The position numbers and the translations under genes are program-made. A DNA stretch of 64,000 nt. Source: UBA1181 sp045601045 (lineage in GTDB: Bacteria > Bacteroidota > Bacteroidia > Bacteroidales > Paludibacteraceae). The stretch covers positions 21,212 to 85,211 of the forward strand of contig JAZRZA010000066.1 in the NCBI GenBank assembly GCA_045601045.1. The letters are read 5' to 3'. Positions 14,373-23,493 of the stretch are shown one piece after another; positions within the stretch are counted from its first letter, which is position 1; each line of letters opens with the position of its first letter. The notes beneath the pieces are model-generated. The model was not told the DNA's origin and did no database searches. It was given only the letters and a program-made list of their open reading frames with translations.

Positions 14373-15974
14373 ATGGCAAACTTAGATTTATCAAAGTACG
14401 GCATCACTGGTTCTACCGTGATCGCACACAATCCTTCGTACGAGGAGCTTTTCAAGGCTGAGGTTAATCCTGCTCTTGAGGGTTATGAGAAAGGTCAAGA
14501 GACTGAGCTTGGCGCAGTAAACGTAATGACAGGTGTCTTCACTGGCCGTTCTCCTAAGGATAAGTACATTGTAATGGACGCTAAGTCAAAGGACACTGTA
14601 TGGTGGACTTCTGACGCATACAAGAACGATAACCACCCAATGTCTGAGGATGTTTGGGCGCAAGTAAAGGACATCGCTAAGAAGGAGCTTTCCAACAAGC
14701 AACTTTACGTGGTTGACGCATTCTGCGGCGCGAACAAGGCAACTCGTTTGGCAGTTCGTTTCATCGTAGAGGTAGCTTGGCAAGCACACTTCGTAACAAA
14801 CATGTTCATCCAACCTACGAAGGAGGAGTTGGCTAACTTCGAGCCAAACTTCGTTATCTACAACGCTTCTAAGGCTAAGGTGGCTAACTACAAGGAGTTG
14901 GGCTTGAACTCTGAGACTTGCGTTGCTTTCAACGTAACATCTCGTGAGCAAGTTATCATCAACACTTGGTATGGTGGTGAGATGAAGAAGGGTATGTTCT
15001 CTATGCAAAACTACTACTTGCCATTGCAAGGTATCGCTTCAATGCACTGCTCTGCAAACTGCGATATGAACGGTGAGAACACGGCTATCTTCTTCGGTTT
15101 GTCAGGTACAGGTAAGACTACTTTGTCAACTGACCCTAAGAGAAAGTTGATCGGTGACGACGAGCACGGATGGGACGACGAGGGTGTGTTCAACTTGGAA
15201 GGTGGTTGCTACGCTAAGGTTATCGGACTCAGCAAGGAGCACGAGCCAGATATCTACGGCGCTATCAAGCGCAACGCTTTGTTGGAGAACGTAACAGTTG
15301 ACGCTAACGGTAAGATCGACTTCAACGATAAGAAGGTTACTGAGAACACTCGTGTTTCTTACCCTATCAACCACATCAACAACATCCAACCAGGATCATC
15401 CGCACCAGCTGCAAAGAACGTTATCTTCTTGTCTGCTGACGCATTCGGTGTATTGCCTCCAGTTTCTATCTTGACTCCAGAGCAAACTCAATACTACTTC
15501 TTGAGCGGATTTACCGCTAAGTTGGCTGGTACCGAGCGTGGTATCACTGAGCCTACTCCAACATTCTCCGCTTGCTTCGGCCAAGCATTCTTGGAGTTGC
15601 ACCCAACTAAGTACGCAGAGGAGTTGGTTAAGAAGATGAAGAAGTCTGGCGCTAAGGCATACTTGGTAAACACTGGATGGAACGGAACAGGAAAGCGTAT
15701 CTCAATTCCTGATACCCGTGGTATCATCGACGCAATCCTTTCAGGCGACATCTTGAAGGCAGCTACTAAGAAGATCCCTATGTTCGACTTCGAGGTTCCT
15801 ACCTCATTGCCTAACGTTAACCCAGCTATCTTGGATCCACGCGATACTTACGCTAACGCATCTGAGTGGGAGACTAAGGCTAAGGATTTGGCTTCTCGCT
15901 TCCAAAAGAACTTCGAGAAGTACACAACCAACGAGGCTGGTAAGGCTTTGGTTGCTGCAGGTCCAAAGTTGTAA
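14373..15974 (+). CDS. pckA: Phosphoenolpyruvate carboxykinase (ATP)
   Basis: 533 residues, cytoplasmic. It interconverts oxaloacetate and PEP with ADP/ATP; in Bacteroidales it mainly carboxylates PEP on the way to fumarate and succinate. Visible family motifs include TGRSPKDKY (substrate site), the kinase-1a P-loop GLSGTGKTTLS, GDDEHGWDDEGVFN (metal site), and FSACFGQAF with NTGWNGTGKRI towards the C-terminus. The ATG giving MANLDLSKYGITG matches the conserved family start; the TTG 18 bp upstream is less likely. Codon use is strongly biased, indicating high expression. A good hairpin terminator follows within 40 bp. Confidence 0.97.
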   Translation: MANLDLSKYGITGSTVIAHNPSYEELFKAEVNPALEGYEKGQETELGAVNVMTGVFTGRSPKDKYIVMDAKSKDTVWWTSDAYKNDNHPMSEDVWAQVKDIAKKELSNKQLYVVDAFCGANKATRLAVRFIVEVAWQAHFVTNMFIQPTKEELANFEPNFVIYNASKAKVANYKELGLNSETCVAFNVTSREQVIINTWYGGEMKKGMFSMQNYYLPLQGIASMHCSANCDMNGENTAIFFGLSGTGKTTLSTDPKRKLIGDDEHGWDDEGVFNLEGGCYAKVIGLSKEHEPDIYGAIKRNALLENVTVDANGKIDFNDKKVTENTRVSYPINHINNIQPGSSAPAAKNVIFLSADAFGVLPPVSILTPEQTQYYFLSGFTAKLAGTERGITEPTPTFSACFGQAFLELHPTKYAEELVKKMKKSGAKAYLVNTGWNGTGKRISIPDTRGIIDAILSGDILKAATKKIPMFDFEVPTSLPNVNPAILDPRDTYANASEWETKAKDLASRFQKNFEKYTTNEAGKALVAAGPKL

Positions 15975-15997
15975 TCTAACGATTTACAATCATAGAG

Positions 15998-16027
15998 AAG
16001 GGCATTCCTCAAAGGGATGCCCTTTTT
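15998..16027 (+). terminator. pckA terminator
   Basis: AAGGGCATTCC (15998-16008) pairs with GGGATGCCCTT (16014-16024, one mismatch) followed by a T-run. Confidence 0.85.
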
Positions 16028-16072
16028 GTTTGCTCATCAAATGACAAAATGCGTGGATGACGCATGGACATA

Positions 16073-16097
16073 AAAAAAGGCGGTGTACACACCGTCT
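16073..16097 (-). terminator. Terminator of the folB-rsmD cluster
   Basis: On the minus strand GACGGTGT pairs with ACACCGCC (one G-T) and is followed by seven T. It lies 28 bp after the folB stop. Confidence 0.8.
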
Positions 16098-16124
16098 CTA
16101 CATACGTATGGGATGAAATGATTG

Positions 16125-16481
16125 TTATTTTTCGTAATGCAATACCACTGCGGAGGCCGCCATTTGGTAGGGAACAGGGGGATGGATTTTCCGCACAGTA
16201 GTCTCTAACGCCTCAACCACCGGATAGGCCGCCACAATGGTCTCTTGTATCCGCCAAGCGACGTTCTCTATCAGTTTGGAGGGTTGCATCATCTCACGCT
16301 TAACAAGGTCGCAGATCTCCGCATAATTGATGGCATCGTTGATGTCGTCGCTCTGCGCCGCCTTTGAGAAATCGTAACCAATCTTCAAAGAGACACTATA
16401 TTCACCACCTACTATATTCTCCGTAGGAATCACACCATGGAAGGCGTGGATGCGCAAATCATCTACAATCAAATAGTTCAT
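16125..16481 (-). CDS. folB: Dihydroneopterin aldolase
   Basis: 118 residues, the usual length for FolB. LRIHAFHGVIPTENIVGGEYSVSLKIGYDF (residues 9-38) and NYAEICDLV (about 52-60) carry the substrate-binding glutamates, and KLIENVAWRI is the conserved C-terminal helix. It cleaves 7,8-dihydroneopterin to 6-hydroxymethyl-dihydropterin plus glycolaldehyde in folate synthesis. Its ATG overlaps the rsmD stop by 4 bp (ATGA), which indicates translational coupling. Confidence 0.92.
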   Translation of the reverse strand: MNYLIVDDLRIHAFHGVIPTENIVGGEYSVSLKIGYDFSKAAQSDDINDAINYAEICDLVKREMMQPSKLIENVAWRIQETIVAAYPVVEALETTVRKIHPPVPYQMAASAVVLHYEK

Positions 16482-17020
16482 GCCTCCTCCTTCTGAAAGA
16501 ATGTGAAATTGACATGGCCATACTTCCTGTGCTCCAAGAATTGCGGATGAGACTCGAACGAGAAATCCTTCGGATGCTCCAAGATGAGCAAACCACCAGG
16601 GTTCAACAAATCGTTCTGGAAGATCAGATCAGGCACATCTTTTAACCTCGGATGATCATAGGGTGGATCCGCAAAGATCATATCGAACTTGGAGGAACAC
16701 TTCTCCACATACTTAAAGGTATCTCCCTTGATGGCATTGACCTCATCTGCCTTCAATTCGGACAATGTCTTCTTGATAAAGGCATAATTGGTGGAATTCA
16801 ATTCAAGCAGAGTGACACTTGGGCACCCTCTTGACGCGAACTCCAAACTGATGCTTCCTGTCCCACCAAACATATCCAGCACCTTAGTCTCCTCGTAATC
16901 AATACGATTGTTCAGTATATCGAACAGCGCCTCCTTCGCCACATCCGTAGTGGGACGTGCTTTGAGATTCTTTGGAGGCGAGAAATGCCTTCCTTTATAT
17001 TTTCCACTGATTATACGCAT
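16478..17020 (-). CDS. rsmD: 16S rRNA (guanine966-N2)-methyltransferase RsmD
   Basis: 180 residues. MRIISGKYKGRHF at the N-terminus, RPTTDVAKEALFDIL, the SAM-binding LDMFGGTGSISLEFASRG (about residues 48-65) and the catalytic FADPPYDHP (DPPY about 117-120) define RsmD. It methylates G966 of 16S rRNA in the 30S subunit. The gene overlaps the DUF3822 gene by 10 bp and folB by 4 bp. Confidence 0.93.
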   Translation of the reverse strand: MRIISGKYKGRHFSPPKNLKARPTTDVAKEALFDILNNRIDYEETKVLDMFGGTGSISLEFASRGCPSVTLLELNSTNYAFIKKTLSELKADEVNAIKGDTFKYVEKCSSKFDMIFADPPYDHPRLKDVPDLIFQNDLLNPGGLLILEHPKDFSFESHPQFLEHRKYGHVNFTFFQKEEA

Positions 17021-17847
17021 TGCGACAATTCAAATAAGATATTTTGCTCCACGCAGAAATTGGACTTGGCAAACAATTTACCCCACTCCACGCTTGGTTT
17101 CACATCCACACGGATATCATGCACATATTTGGAGAAAGCCGACACAATGGAACTCTTCTCGGTCACATCACCTGACATCGTGAATTTAGCCTTATACGGA
17201 TCTATTCTCAACTGGCCCAACACATTCAATGTGAAATAAAGGAACTCCTCATCATTGTTGTTGGAGAAGGTATTGGCAATTTGCAATACGCCATCCTTTA
17301 CCACCACCAAATCAAAGAAATCCTCGCCGACAAAGACACTAACAGTCTCCTCATTGATCTGCTTGTTACGTACCATTGTCTTCCCTATCAATAGGCTTTG
17401 ACGATGCACATACTTCACCGATGGGAATCGTTCGGCCATACGCTCGGCAATCACCTTAGGCACGCCATGCAACAACGTGGCGCCGCATAAATCCAATTGG
17501 TCTTTCATGATACGGACACCATCAGGATTGCCATTGGTGCAGAATTGCCAATAGGTCATCATATCTACCTCCTCGAAAGAGGCGGAAGGCATCAAAGTGT
17601 AGGATCGGGTATCATTCAAAAAAGAGACCTCGCTGTACTTTCGCCTCAACGAATCCAACTTGTTAAACTGCTCGGAGAATTGCTGCACCACGCTTTTCCC
17701 CTCCTCCGCAATACGGCAAAAGTAGAGCGGGCGGCGCTCCGCAAGGGATGCCACGACAAAACAAAATCCATCCGGTAGAAGCCGAATGGATAATGTATGG
17801 TTGGGCGAATTCGCCGGATCAAAAGATGACTCAGCTATTTCTATCAT
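17011..17847 (-). CDS. DUF3822 family protein
   Basis: 278 residues. It shows the DUF3822 pattern: an N-terminal segment SIRLLPDGFCFVVAS, a central half with VYVGEDFFDLVVVKDGVLQIANTF-like strands and a C-terminal VDVKPSVEWGKLFAKS segment, giving an actin/ASKHA-like alternation of strands. Function unknown; in Bacteroidetes it regularly precedes rsmD, as here. It starts 1 bp before the stop region of the upstream gene, so all four genes to folB form one operon. Confidence 0.85.
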   Translation of the reverse strand: MIEIAESSFDPANSPNHTLSIRLLPDGFCFVVASLAERRPLYFCRIAEEGKSVVQQFSEQFNKLDSLRRKYSEVSFLNDTRSYTLMPSASFEEVDMMTYWQFCTNGNPDGVRIMKDQLDLCGATLLHGVPKVIAERMAERFPSVKYVHRQSLLIGKTMVRNKQINEETVSVFVGEDFFDLVVVKDGVLQIANTFSNNNDEEFLYFTLNVLGQLRIDPYKAKFTMSGDVTEKSSIVSAFSKYVHDIRVDVKPSVEWGKLFAKSNFCVEQNILFELSQCV

Positions 17848-17848
17848 A

Positions 17849-18535
17849 TTACTCCCAGTTACCAGAGTTGTTGTTAGGTGATTTTACATCTCCCACCTTC
17901 AAACCTGGATACTTGCCAAGAGTATTAGCCTTCTCGTTGAGGTTGATGATCTGTTGCTTATTCAAACCGTTCAAATAAACGTCATAAGGAATGCAAGCCT
18001 CAAACAAAGGAACCTCCACATTTGAAGAGGTCATAAACTTATTGTCGGTAGCCATAATGAACTCCTTACCCTCTCCGAAAGGAACTACCGCAATGGTATT
18101 CGCATCGAAGTTCGCATCGTGGAACACCTTCTCCTTCACGCCTACCAAAATGGTATCACGACGGAAGTTCTCAACGAATGAGTCGTAATTGCCGATGCCA
18201 TACTTCGCTGCCTCCTCAGGAAGCAATCTGATAGCTATCTCCTCGGTCAAACCAGCTTTCATTTGGTCATCAGTCAACTCACCCTTCTTCACGATATTCG
18301 GAATTGATCCCTTATCGACAAACTTGATAAGTTGCTTCATGCTAGTAGCATACTCTCCTGTAGCCTCCTTGTGAGCGATTTGAGCCTTACGGATGTTAAT
18401 CAATTGCGCTATCACCGCTTGGTCACGGACGGCCTTTTGCTCGTCGAACTCAATAGGATTCATCACGCTTCTGTAGCACATATAGGCCAAAAGAACAGAA
18501 GCGACAGCCAAAAGGGCTATAAATACGTTTTTCAT
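17849..18535 (-). CDS. Membrane-anchored protein of unknown function (operon with DUF3822)
   Basis: 228 residues from the ATG at 18535; the longer frame from 18583 overlaps the promoter box. One N-terminal hydrophobic segment (NVFIALLAVASVLLAYMCYR) acts as signal anchor, so the rest should face the periplasm. The body begins with a helix (FDEQKAVRDQAVIAQLINIR) carrying a pseudopilin-like KAQIAHKEATGEYATSM element. The C-terminus is polar (KSPNNNSGNWE). No catalytic motif is recognised. First gene of the operon leading to DUF3822, rsmD and folB. Confidence 0.75.
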   Translation of the reverse strand: MKNVFIALLAVASVLLAYMCYRSVMNPIEFDEQKAVRDQAVIAQLINIRKAQIAHKEATGEYATSMKQLIKFVDKGSIPNIVKKGELTDDQMKAGLTEEIAIRLLPEEAAKYGIGNYDSFVENFRRDTILVGVKEKVFHDANFDANTIAVVPFGEGKEFIMATDNKFMTSSNVEVPLFEACIPYDVYLNGLNKQQIINLNEKANTLGKYPGLKVGDVKSPNNNSGNWE

Positions 18536-18580
18536 ATCGTTTAAATAATTATTTTTGTTTCGTATTATACATTCAAAGCA

Positions 18581-18588
18581 CAAAAATA
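18581..18588 (-). promoter_or_regulatory. Promoter -7 box of the DUF3822-rsmD-folB operon
   Basis: TATTTTTG on the minus strand (perfect TAnnTTTG), 46 bp upstream of the chosen start codon. Confidence 0.55.
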
Positions 18589-18640
18589 AAAAAAAAGGTT
18601 TTATGAAGTGCCTAAACGGATGTAAATTTTAAAAAATGTA

Positions 18641-20038
18641 ATGAAACATTTTCTTTCGGATAAAATAAAAAGCGCTTTTTCACATCAACCCACCCCCCAA
18701 CAAGCGGAGCTGATTGATGCGTTGAGTTCGTTTATAGTGGATGGATTGGACCACATTTTCCTACTAAAAGGATACGCGGGTACAGGTAAGACATCGGTCG
18801 TATCCGCCTTGATCCGCACGATGGATGAGTTGGAACAACCTGTTGTGCTTTTAGCTCCCACTGGTCGTGCCGCCAAAGTGCTGAGCTCCTACGCTGGACA
18901 TCCCGCTTTGACTATCCACAAGAAGATTTACCGTCAGAAGATGGGAGGAAGCATCGACAGCGATTTCTCCATCAACGTCAACCTTCATAAACACACCCTA
19001 TTCATCGTGGATGAGGCCTCTATGCTTGCCAACGCGGGGGATTCCGTCTTCGGCACCGGCAACCTCTTGGACGACTTGATGTCTTATGTCTATGGGGGCG
19101 ACGGATGCCGCATGATCCTCGTAGGCGACACCGCCCAACTACCGCCCGTCGGGCAAGACGAGAGCCCAGCATTGTGCGCGGAATACATGGAGGGATATGG
19201 ATTCCCCATCGACCAGTATCTGCTGACCGATGTGGTCCGTCAGACGGACGAATCGGGTATCTTATACAATGCGACCAGCCTTCGGTTGATGTTGATGCAA
19301 GGCATAGAGGGAGAAAAACCACAAGTTGACACTGACTTCCCTGATGTGAGGAAGGTGTCGGGCGAGGAGTTGATCGAGGAGATCTCCACCGCCTACAACC
19401 GCGACGGAATGGATGAGACGATCATCATCTCCCGATCCAACAGAAGGACCAACATCTTTAACGAAGGCATCCGAAACAGAATTCTCTACCGAGAGGAAGA
19501 TCTCTCCACGGGAGATTTGGTGATGGTGGTAAAGAACAACTACTATTGGACCAAACAAGCGGAGGAGGATGGCAAATTGGATTTCATCGCCAACGGAGAC
19601 ATCGCGGAAATCAGGCGGGTACGCAGACGCACCGAACTCTATGGATTCCATTTCGCGGAAGCCTCTCTTTACTTTCCAGACTACGACATGGAGATAGACG
19701 CGAAAATTCTACTCGACACACTCCGCAGTGAATCGCCTTCTCTCACCTACGAAGAGAGCAACCGACTCTTCCAAGCAGTGCAGGAGGATTATATGCATAT
19801 CGGGAACAAAAGGGAGCGTATGAAGCAGATGCGGGAGGATCCCTTCCTCAACGCGCTGCAACTGAAATTCGCCTATGCGGTCACCTGCCACAAAGCGCAA
19901 GGTGGACAATGGAGCAACGTATTTTTGGACAAAGGATACATCACAGACGACATGATCAACACCGACTACCTCAGATGGCTCTACACCGCCTTTACCCGAG
20001 CGACAAGCAAGCTGTACCTGGTGAATTGGGACACATAA
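18641..20038 (+). CDS. RecD-like ATP-dependent DNA helicase (superfamily 1)
   Basis: 465 residues. Walker A is GYAGTGKTS (about residues 43-51), motif Ia LLAPTGRAAKVL, Walker B FIVDEASML (about 123-131), motif III LVGDTAQLPPVG, and the UvrD_C_2-type end has VTCHKAQGGQW and YTAFTRAT. This is the AAA_30/RecD2-like arrangement of a 5'-3' DNA helicase, without the long N-terminal region of RecD2. No recB/recC partners are adjacent. Divergent from the previous operon. Confidence 0.88.
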   Translation: MKHFLSDKIKSAFSHQPTPQQAELIDALSSFIVDGLDHIFLLKGYAGTGKTSVVSALIRTMDELEQPVVLLAPTGRAAKVLSSYAGHPALTIHKKIYRQKMGGSIDSDFSINVNLHKHTLFIVDEASMLANAGDSVFGTGNLLDDLMSYVYGGDGCRMILVGDTAQLPPVGQDESPALCAEYMEGYGFPIDQYLLTDVVRQTDESGILYNATSLRLMLMQGIEGEKPQVDTDFPDVRKVSGEELIEEISTAYNRDGMDETIIISRSNRRTNIFNEGIRNRILYREEDLSTGDLVMVVKNNYYWTKQAEEDGKLDFIANGDIAEIRRVRRRTELYGFHFAEASLYFPDYDMEIDAKILLDTLRSESPSLTYEESNRLFQAVQEDYMHIGNKRERMKQMREDPFLNALQLKFAYAVTCHKAQGGQWSNVFLDKGYITDDMINTDYLRWLYTAFTRATSKLYLVNWDT

Positions 20039-20042
20039 AATA

Positions 20043-20066
20043 AGGACGATCCGTTTGGACCGTCCT
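20043..20066 (+). terminator. Terminator after the RecD-like helicase
   Basis: AGGACGATCC (20043-20052) pairs with GGACCGTCCT (20057-20066, one mismatch) around a GTTT loop. It lies between convergent genes and may serve both. Confidence 0.7.
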
Positions 20067-20100
20067 CTCTTATCTCATTGGATCTGCATCGGCAGATATG

Positions 20101-21687
20101 CTATTCCTTCATTCTCTTCAATGCCTCCTGAATCACAGGATCATTCTCATAATAGACGGAATAGAAGGCATTTTCGCCATAAATATTGCGTAGAATATAG
20201 GCACGAACCATTTGCGTGATCCGCTCCTGCGTACGTTGCGGCTGCGTTTTATCACACTGCACGCGCTTGCTCTCCGCGAATTTCAACACCTTTTCATAGA
20301 GTCCCTGCTTTTTCAAGAACTCATCCGCCTTCTCGTAGTCCGCGAATCCATACAACTGATCTCTGTGATCATCGGAATATCTAAACGCGAAATCATACAA
20401 AGAGCTTGTATTCATCAACTTATTGTAGAAAGGCGTAGTGAAGGTCGTGTCATAAGGGACAAAGGCATCAGGCATGATGCCACCGCCGCCATAGACCACA
20501 CGTCCACCCACTGTGTAATATTTCACCGTGTCGCCACTCATTTTCACACTATCCTTGTCATACAACTCGCCATTGACATAACGCTCGTATACCTCTTTCT
20601 GATAATCACTCGCATTGTCGTATGGTTTCTGGATGCAACGTCCCGAAGGGGTATAGTAGCGTGCGACGGTCAATCGAATCGCGCTACCATCATTCAAAGG
20701 AATTTGTCTCTGCACCAGACCCTTTCCAAAAGATCTTCTGCCGACCACGACACCTCTGTCATTATCCTGCATACATCCCGCAAAGATTTCGCTCGCGGAG
20801 GCAGACCACTCATCAATCAACACCGCTAATGGACAATTCTGGAACTCTCCTCGTCCATCCGCCTTAATGTCCTGACGTGCTTGGGCCTTTCCCTCCGTGT
20901 AAACCATCAAGGATCCCTTCTTCAAGAATTCGTTGGTCATATAGACAGCCGACTCCAAGAAGCCGCCCGAATTACTTCGCAAATCGACCACATAACTTTG
21001 CGCTCCCTTGCCCCGCAATAGATCCAAGGCATTGAAAAACTCTTCATAAGTCTTAGCGCCAAACTTGCCCACCTTCACATAACCAGTGTTTTGCGGAAGC
21101 ATAAAGTAGGCATCCACACTGTTGACCGGCACATCGCCACGTTTCACATCAAAAGAGATCAACTCCTTGTTGTTACGTCTTTTGATACCCAATTTCACGT
21201 GGGTACCCTTGGGGCCACGTAATTTGTGCATCACCTTGTTGTTATTGATCGTTTCCCCCACAAATGAGGTGTCGTTGACTTCAACAATACGGTCGCCAGG
21301 CAAGATACCCAACTTCTCGGAGGGACCACCGCTGATCACATCCACGATCATCACGGTATCGTTCTGGATGTTGAATTGGACACCGATGCCGGAAAAACTT
21401 CCCTCCAATTCATCGTTCACCATCTGCAAATCCTTCGCCTCAATGTAAGCGGTATGAGGATCCAACTCCTCCATGATCTTGGGAATAGCCTTCTCCACCA
21501 AGGAGTCGATGTCCACTTCATCCACATATTGCAAGTTGACCAAATTGAGCAACATATCAATCTTACTGTCCATCTTTCGATGGGTCTGAGTGATACGCTC
21601 ATTGGAACGTTCTGTGATAACACTTCCCACAATGACGCCTATTACGGCGGCCACCGTGACGATTAACGGACTGAAAATCTTATTCAT
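20101..21687 (-). CDS. S41 family C-terminal processing peptidase (Ctp/Tsp-like)
   Basis: 528 residues. An N-terminal hydrophobic segment (SPLIVTVAAVIGVIVGSVI) exports or anchors the protein in the periplasm. A PDZ domain (about 95-180, GIGVQFNIQNDTVMIVDVISG) is followed by the S41 protease domain with nucleophile S297 in WSASASEIFAG and general base K322 in SFGKGLVQ. Such serine/lysine peptidases trim or degrade periplasmic proteins. Gap to the upstream deaminase is 6 bp, so they are cotranscribed. Confidence 0.92.
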   Translation of the reverse strand: MNKIFSPLIVTVAAVIGVIVGSVITERSNERITQTHRKMDSKIDMLLNLVNLQYVDEVDIDSLVEKAIPKIMEELDPHTAYIEAKDLQMVNDELEGSFSGIGVQFNIQNDTVMIVDVISGGPSEKLGILPGDRIVEVNDTSFVGETINNNKVMHKLRGPKGTHVKLGIKRRNNKELISFDVKRGDVPVNSVDAYFMLPQNTGYVKVGKFGAKTYEEFFNALDLLRGKGAQSYVVDLRSNSGGFLESAVYMTNEFLKKGSLMVYTEGKAQARQDIKADGRGEFQNCPLAVLIDEWSASASEIFAGCMQDNDRGVVVGRRSFGKGLVQRQIPLNDGSAIRLTVARYYTPSGRCIQKPYDNASDYQKEVYERYVNGELYDKDSVKMSGDTVKYYTVGGRVVYGGGGIMPDAFVPYDTTFTTPFYNKLMNTSSLYDFAFRYSDDHRDQLYGFADYEKADEFLKKQGLYEKVLKFAESKRVQCDKTQPQRTQERITQMVRAYILRNIYGENAFYSVYYENDPVIQEALKRMKE

Positions 21688-21693
21688 TCTATC

Positions 21694-22131
21694 TTATTTA
21701 TCTTCTGTCTTCAAATGTTCCACCTCCACACCAGCACGCCTCAACAAGTCCACGCCATCCAGTGTGTGGTACTCCTCCGCATAGACAACGCGGCGGATAC
21801 CCGCTTGGATAATCAACTTGGCGCACTCGATACAAGGTGAGGAGGTCACATACAAGGTGGAGTCCTCGCTACTGTTGGATGATCTTGCCACCTTAGTGAT
21901 GGCATTGGCCTCGGCGTGCAACACATAAGGCTTGGTTCGGTTGTTTTCATCCTCGCAGACATTCTCGAAGCCAGCGGGGGTACCATTGTAACCATCCGAG
22001 ATGATCATCTTGTTCTTCACAATAAGCGCTCCCACCTTGCGTCGCTCGCAATAGGAGTTCTCTGCCCATATTTGCGCCATACGCATATAGCGAAGGTCAA
22101 ACTGCTTTGTTTTTTCTGATTTATTTTCCAT
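21694..22131 (-). CDS. Deoxycytidylate deaminase (dCMP deaminase family)
   Basis: 145 residues. Zinc-binding HAEANAI (His and catalytic Glu) and SPCIECAKLI (PCxxC) motifs are intact, and the GYNGTPAGFENVCED segment is typical of ComEB/dCMP deaminases. It converts dCMP to dUMP, the thymidylate synthase substrate; thyA lies 0.5 kb away. The gene precedes the S41 peptidase by 6 bp. Confidence 0.9.
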   Translation of the reverse strand: MENKSEKTKQFDLRYMRMAQIWAENSYCERRKVGALIVKNKMIISDGYNGTPAGFENVCEDENNRTKPYVLHAEANAITKVARSSNSSEDSTLYVTSSPCIECAKLIIQAGIRRVVYAEEYHTLDGVDLLRRAGVEVEHLKTEDK

Positions 22132-22181
22132 ATCCGCAAAAATACAACTAAAAAGCGAAACATAACATTTTCAGGGAAAAA

Positions 22182-22210
22182 GAAAGGGCGAACCGTTATG
22201 ATTCGCCCCT
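22182..22210 (-). terminator. rpsO terminator
   Basis: On the minus strand GGGCGAA and TTCGCCC (22202-22208 with 22186-22192) form a 7-bp stem followed by TTTCTTTTT, just after rpsO. Confidence 0.8.
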
Positions 22211-22233
22211 CCGTTCTCATCACTTCAAGAAGA

Positions 22234-22503
22234 TTACTTACGAAGATCCAATGCCTTTACGATGGCACGATATCTTTCAATATCGACCTCCTTCAAGTAG
22301 TCGAGCAAGCGACGACGCTTACCAACCAACGCCTTCAAAGATCTTTGTGTACTATAATCCTTCTTATTTGACTTCATGTGCTCAGTCAAATGGGTAATAC
22401 GGTATGAAAATAGCGCTATCTGAGCCTCAGGTGAGCCAGTATCGGTATTCGACTTTCCGTATTGTCCGAAGATTTCTTGCTTTTTAGCAGCATCTAAATA
22501 CAT
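22234..22503 (-). CDS. rpsO: 30S ribosomal protein S15
   Basis: 89 residues, exactly the family length. GSPEAQIALFSYRITHLTEHMKSNKKDY and KALVGKRRRLLDYLK are the conserved rRNA-binding helices of S15, which binds the central domain of 16S rRNA early in 30S assembly. Monocistronic, with its own -7 box and terminator. pnp is not adjacent. Confidence 0.97.
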   Translation of the reverse strand: MYLDAAKKQEIFGQYGKSNTDTGSPEAQIALFSYRITHLTEHMKSNKKDYSTQRSLKALVGKRRRLLDYLKEVDIERYRAIVKALDLRK

Positions 22504-22535
22504 AACGTTTAAATTTTAGTTGTTAAAATCGGACG

Positions 22536-22543
22536 CAAAGGTA
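22536..22543 (-). promoter_or_regulatory. Promoter -7 box of rpsO
   Basis: TACCTTTG on the minus strand, perfect TAnnTTTG, 33 bp upstream of the ATG. Confidence 0.6.
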
Positions 22544-22596
22544 ATGATTATTTTCTTACGCCCACCATTTTGCGATGAATTTTATCATAAAAAAAT

Positions 22597-22604
22597 TATC
22601 TTCG
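22597..22604 (+). promoter_or_regulatory. Promoter -7 box of thyA
   Basis: TATCTTCG, one mismatch to TAnnTTTG, 30 bp upstream of the chosen thyA start. It supports the ATG at 22634 rather than the longer open frame. Confidence 0.45.
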
Positions 22605-22633
22605 CGTATATTAATAAGCAAACAACAGATTAC

Positions 22634-23428
22634 ATGAAACAATATTTGGACCTTTTGCAACGTGTTTTGGACGAGGGCACCCAGAAGGGCGACCGCACCG
22701 GTACGGGTACCATCAGCATCTTCGGACACCAAATGCGCTTCAATTTGGAGGAGGGATTTCCGCTCCTCACCACCAAGAAACTACACTTGAAATCCATCAT
22801 TTACGAACTGTTATGGTTTCTGCAAGGCGACACCAATGTGAAGTATCTCCAAGAACACGGCGTGCGCATCTGGAACGAATGGGCCGACGAGAACGGTGAA
22901 TTGGGTCCTGTTTATGGCCACCAATGGAGATCATGGCCCGATTACAAAGGAGGCACCATCGACCAAATAAGTAACCTGGTCGATATGATCAAGAACAATC
23001 CAAACTCCAGACGACTGATCGTCTCAGCTTGGAACGTGGCAGAAGTGGATAGCATGGCCTTGCCTCCTTGCCACACCCTCTTCCAATTCTACGTGGCGGA
23101 CGGACGCTTGAGCCTTCAGCTCTACCAACGCAGCGCGGATATCTTCTTGGGCGTGCCGTTCAACATCGCCTCCTATGCTTTGCTGCTCCAGATGATGGCA
23201 CAGGTCACAGGCCTGAAGGCGGGAGATTTCGTCCACTCTTTCGGAGACGCGCACATCTACACCAACCACTTGGAGCAGGTGAAGTTACAACTCTCCAGAG
23301 AGCCTCGCGCTTTGCCTAAGATGATCATCAATCCAGAGAAGAAGGATATCTTCTCCTTCGACTACGAAGACTTCACCTTGGAGGGATACGATCCACATCC
23401 GCACATCGCAGGTAAGGTGGCGGTATAA
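22634..23428 (+). CDS. thyA: Thymidylate synthase
   Basis: 264 residues from this ATG, the same length as E. coli ThyA. Motifs: KGDRTGTGTISIFGHQMRF (folate/phosphate), LPPCHTLFQFYV with the catalytic Cys, and QRSADIFLGVPFNIASYALL. It converts dUMP and methylene-tetrahydrofolate to dTMP and dihydrofolate. The upstream extension open to 22520 runs through the promoter and rpsO leader, so it is not coding. A strong terminator follows. Confidence 0.97.
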   Translation: MKQYLDLLQRVLDEGTQKGDRTGTGTISIFGHQMRFNLEEGFPLLTTKKLHLKSIIYELLWFLQGDTNVKYLQEHGVRIWNEWADENGELGPVYGHQWRSWPDYKGGTIDQISNLVDMIKNNPNSRRLIVSAWNVAEVDSMALPPCHTLFQFYVADGRLSLQLYQRSADIFLGVPFNIASYALLLQMMAQVTGLKAGDFVHSFGDAHIYTNHLEQVKLQLSREPRALPKMIINPEKKDIFSFDYEDFTLEGYDPHPHIAGKVAV

Positions 23429-23450
23429 GGCCTTCCAAAATAAAATAGGA

Positions 23451-23486
23451 AAGCCCAGGAGAATATTTCTCTTGGGCTTATTTTTT
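23451..23486 (+). terminator. thyA terminator
   Basis: AAGCCCAGGAGAA (23451-23463) pairs with TTCTCTTGGGCTT (23467-23479, one G-T pair), followed by ATTTTTTG. Confidence 0.9.
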
Positions 23487-23493
23487 GCTTTCC

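Noticed and set aside
14586..15029. Long antisense frames within pckA
   Set aside because: Strong codon bias of pckA leaves open complementary frames; no promoter or recognisable protein.
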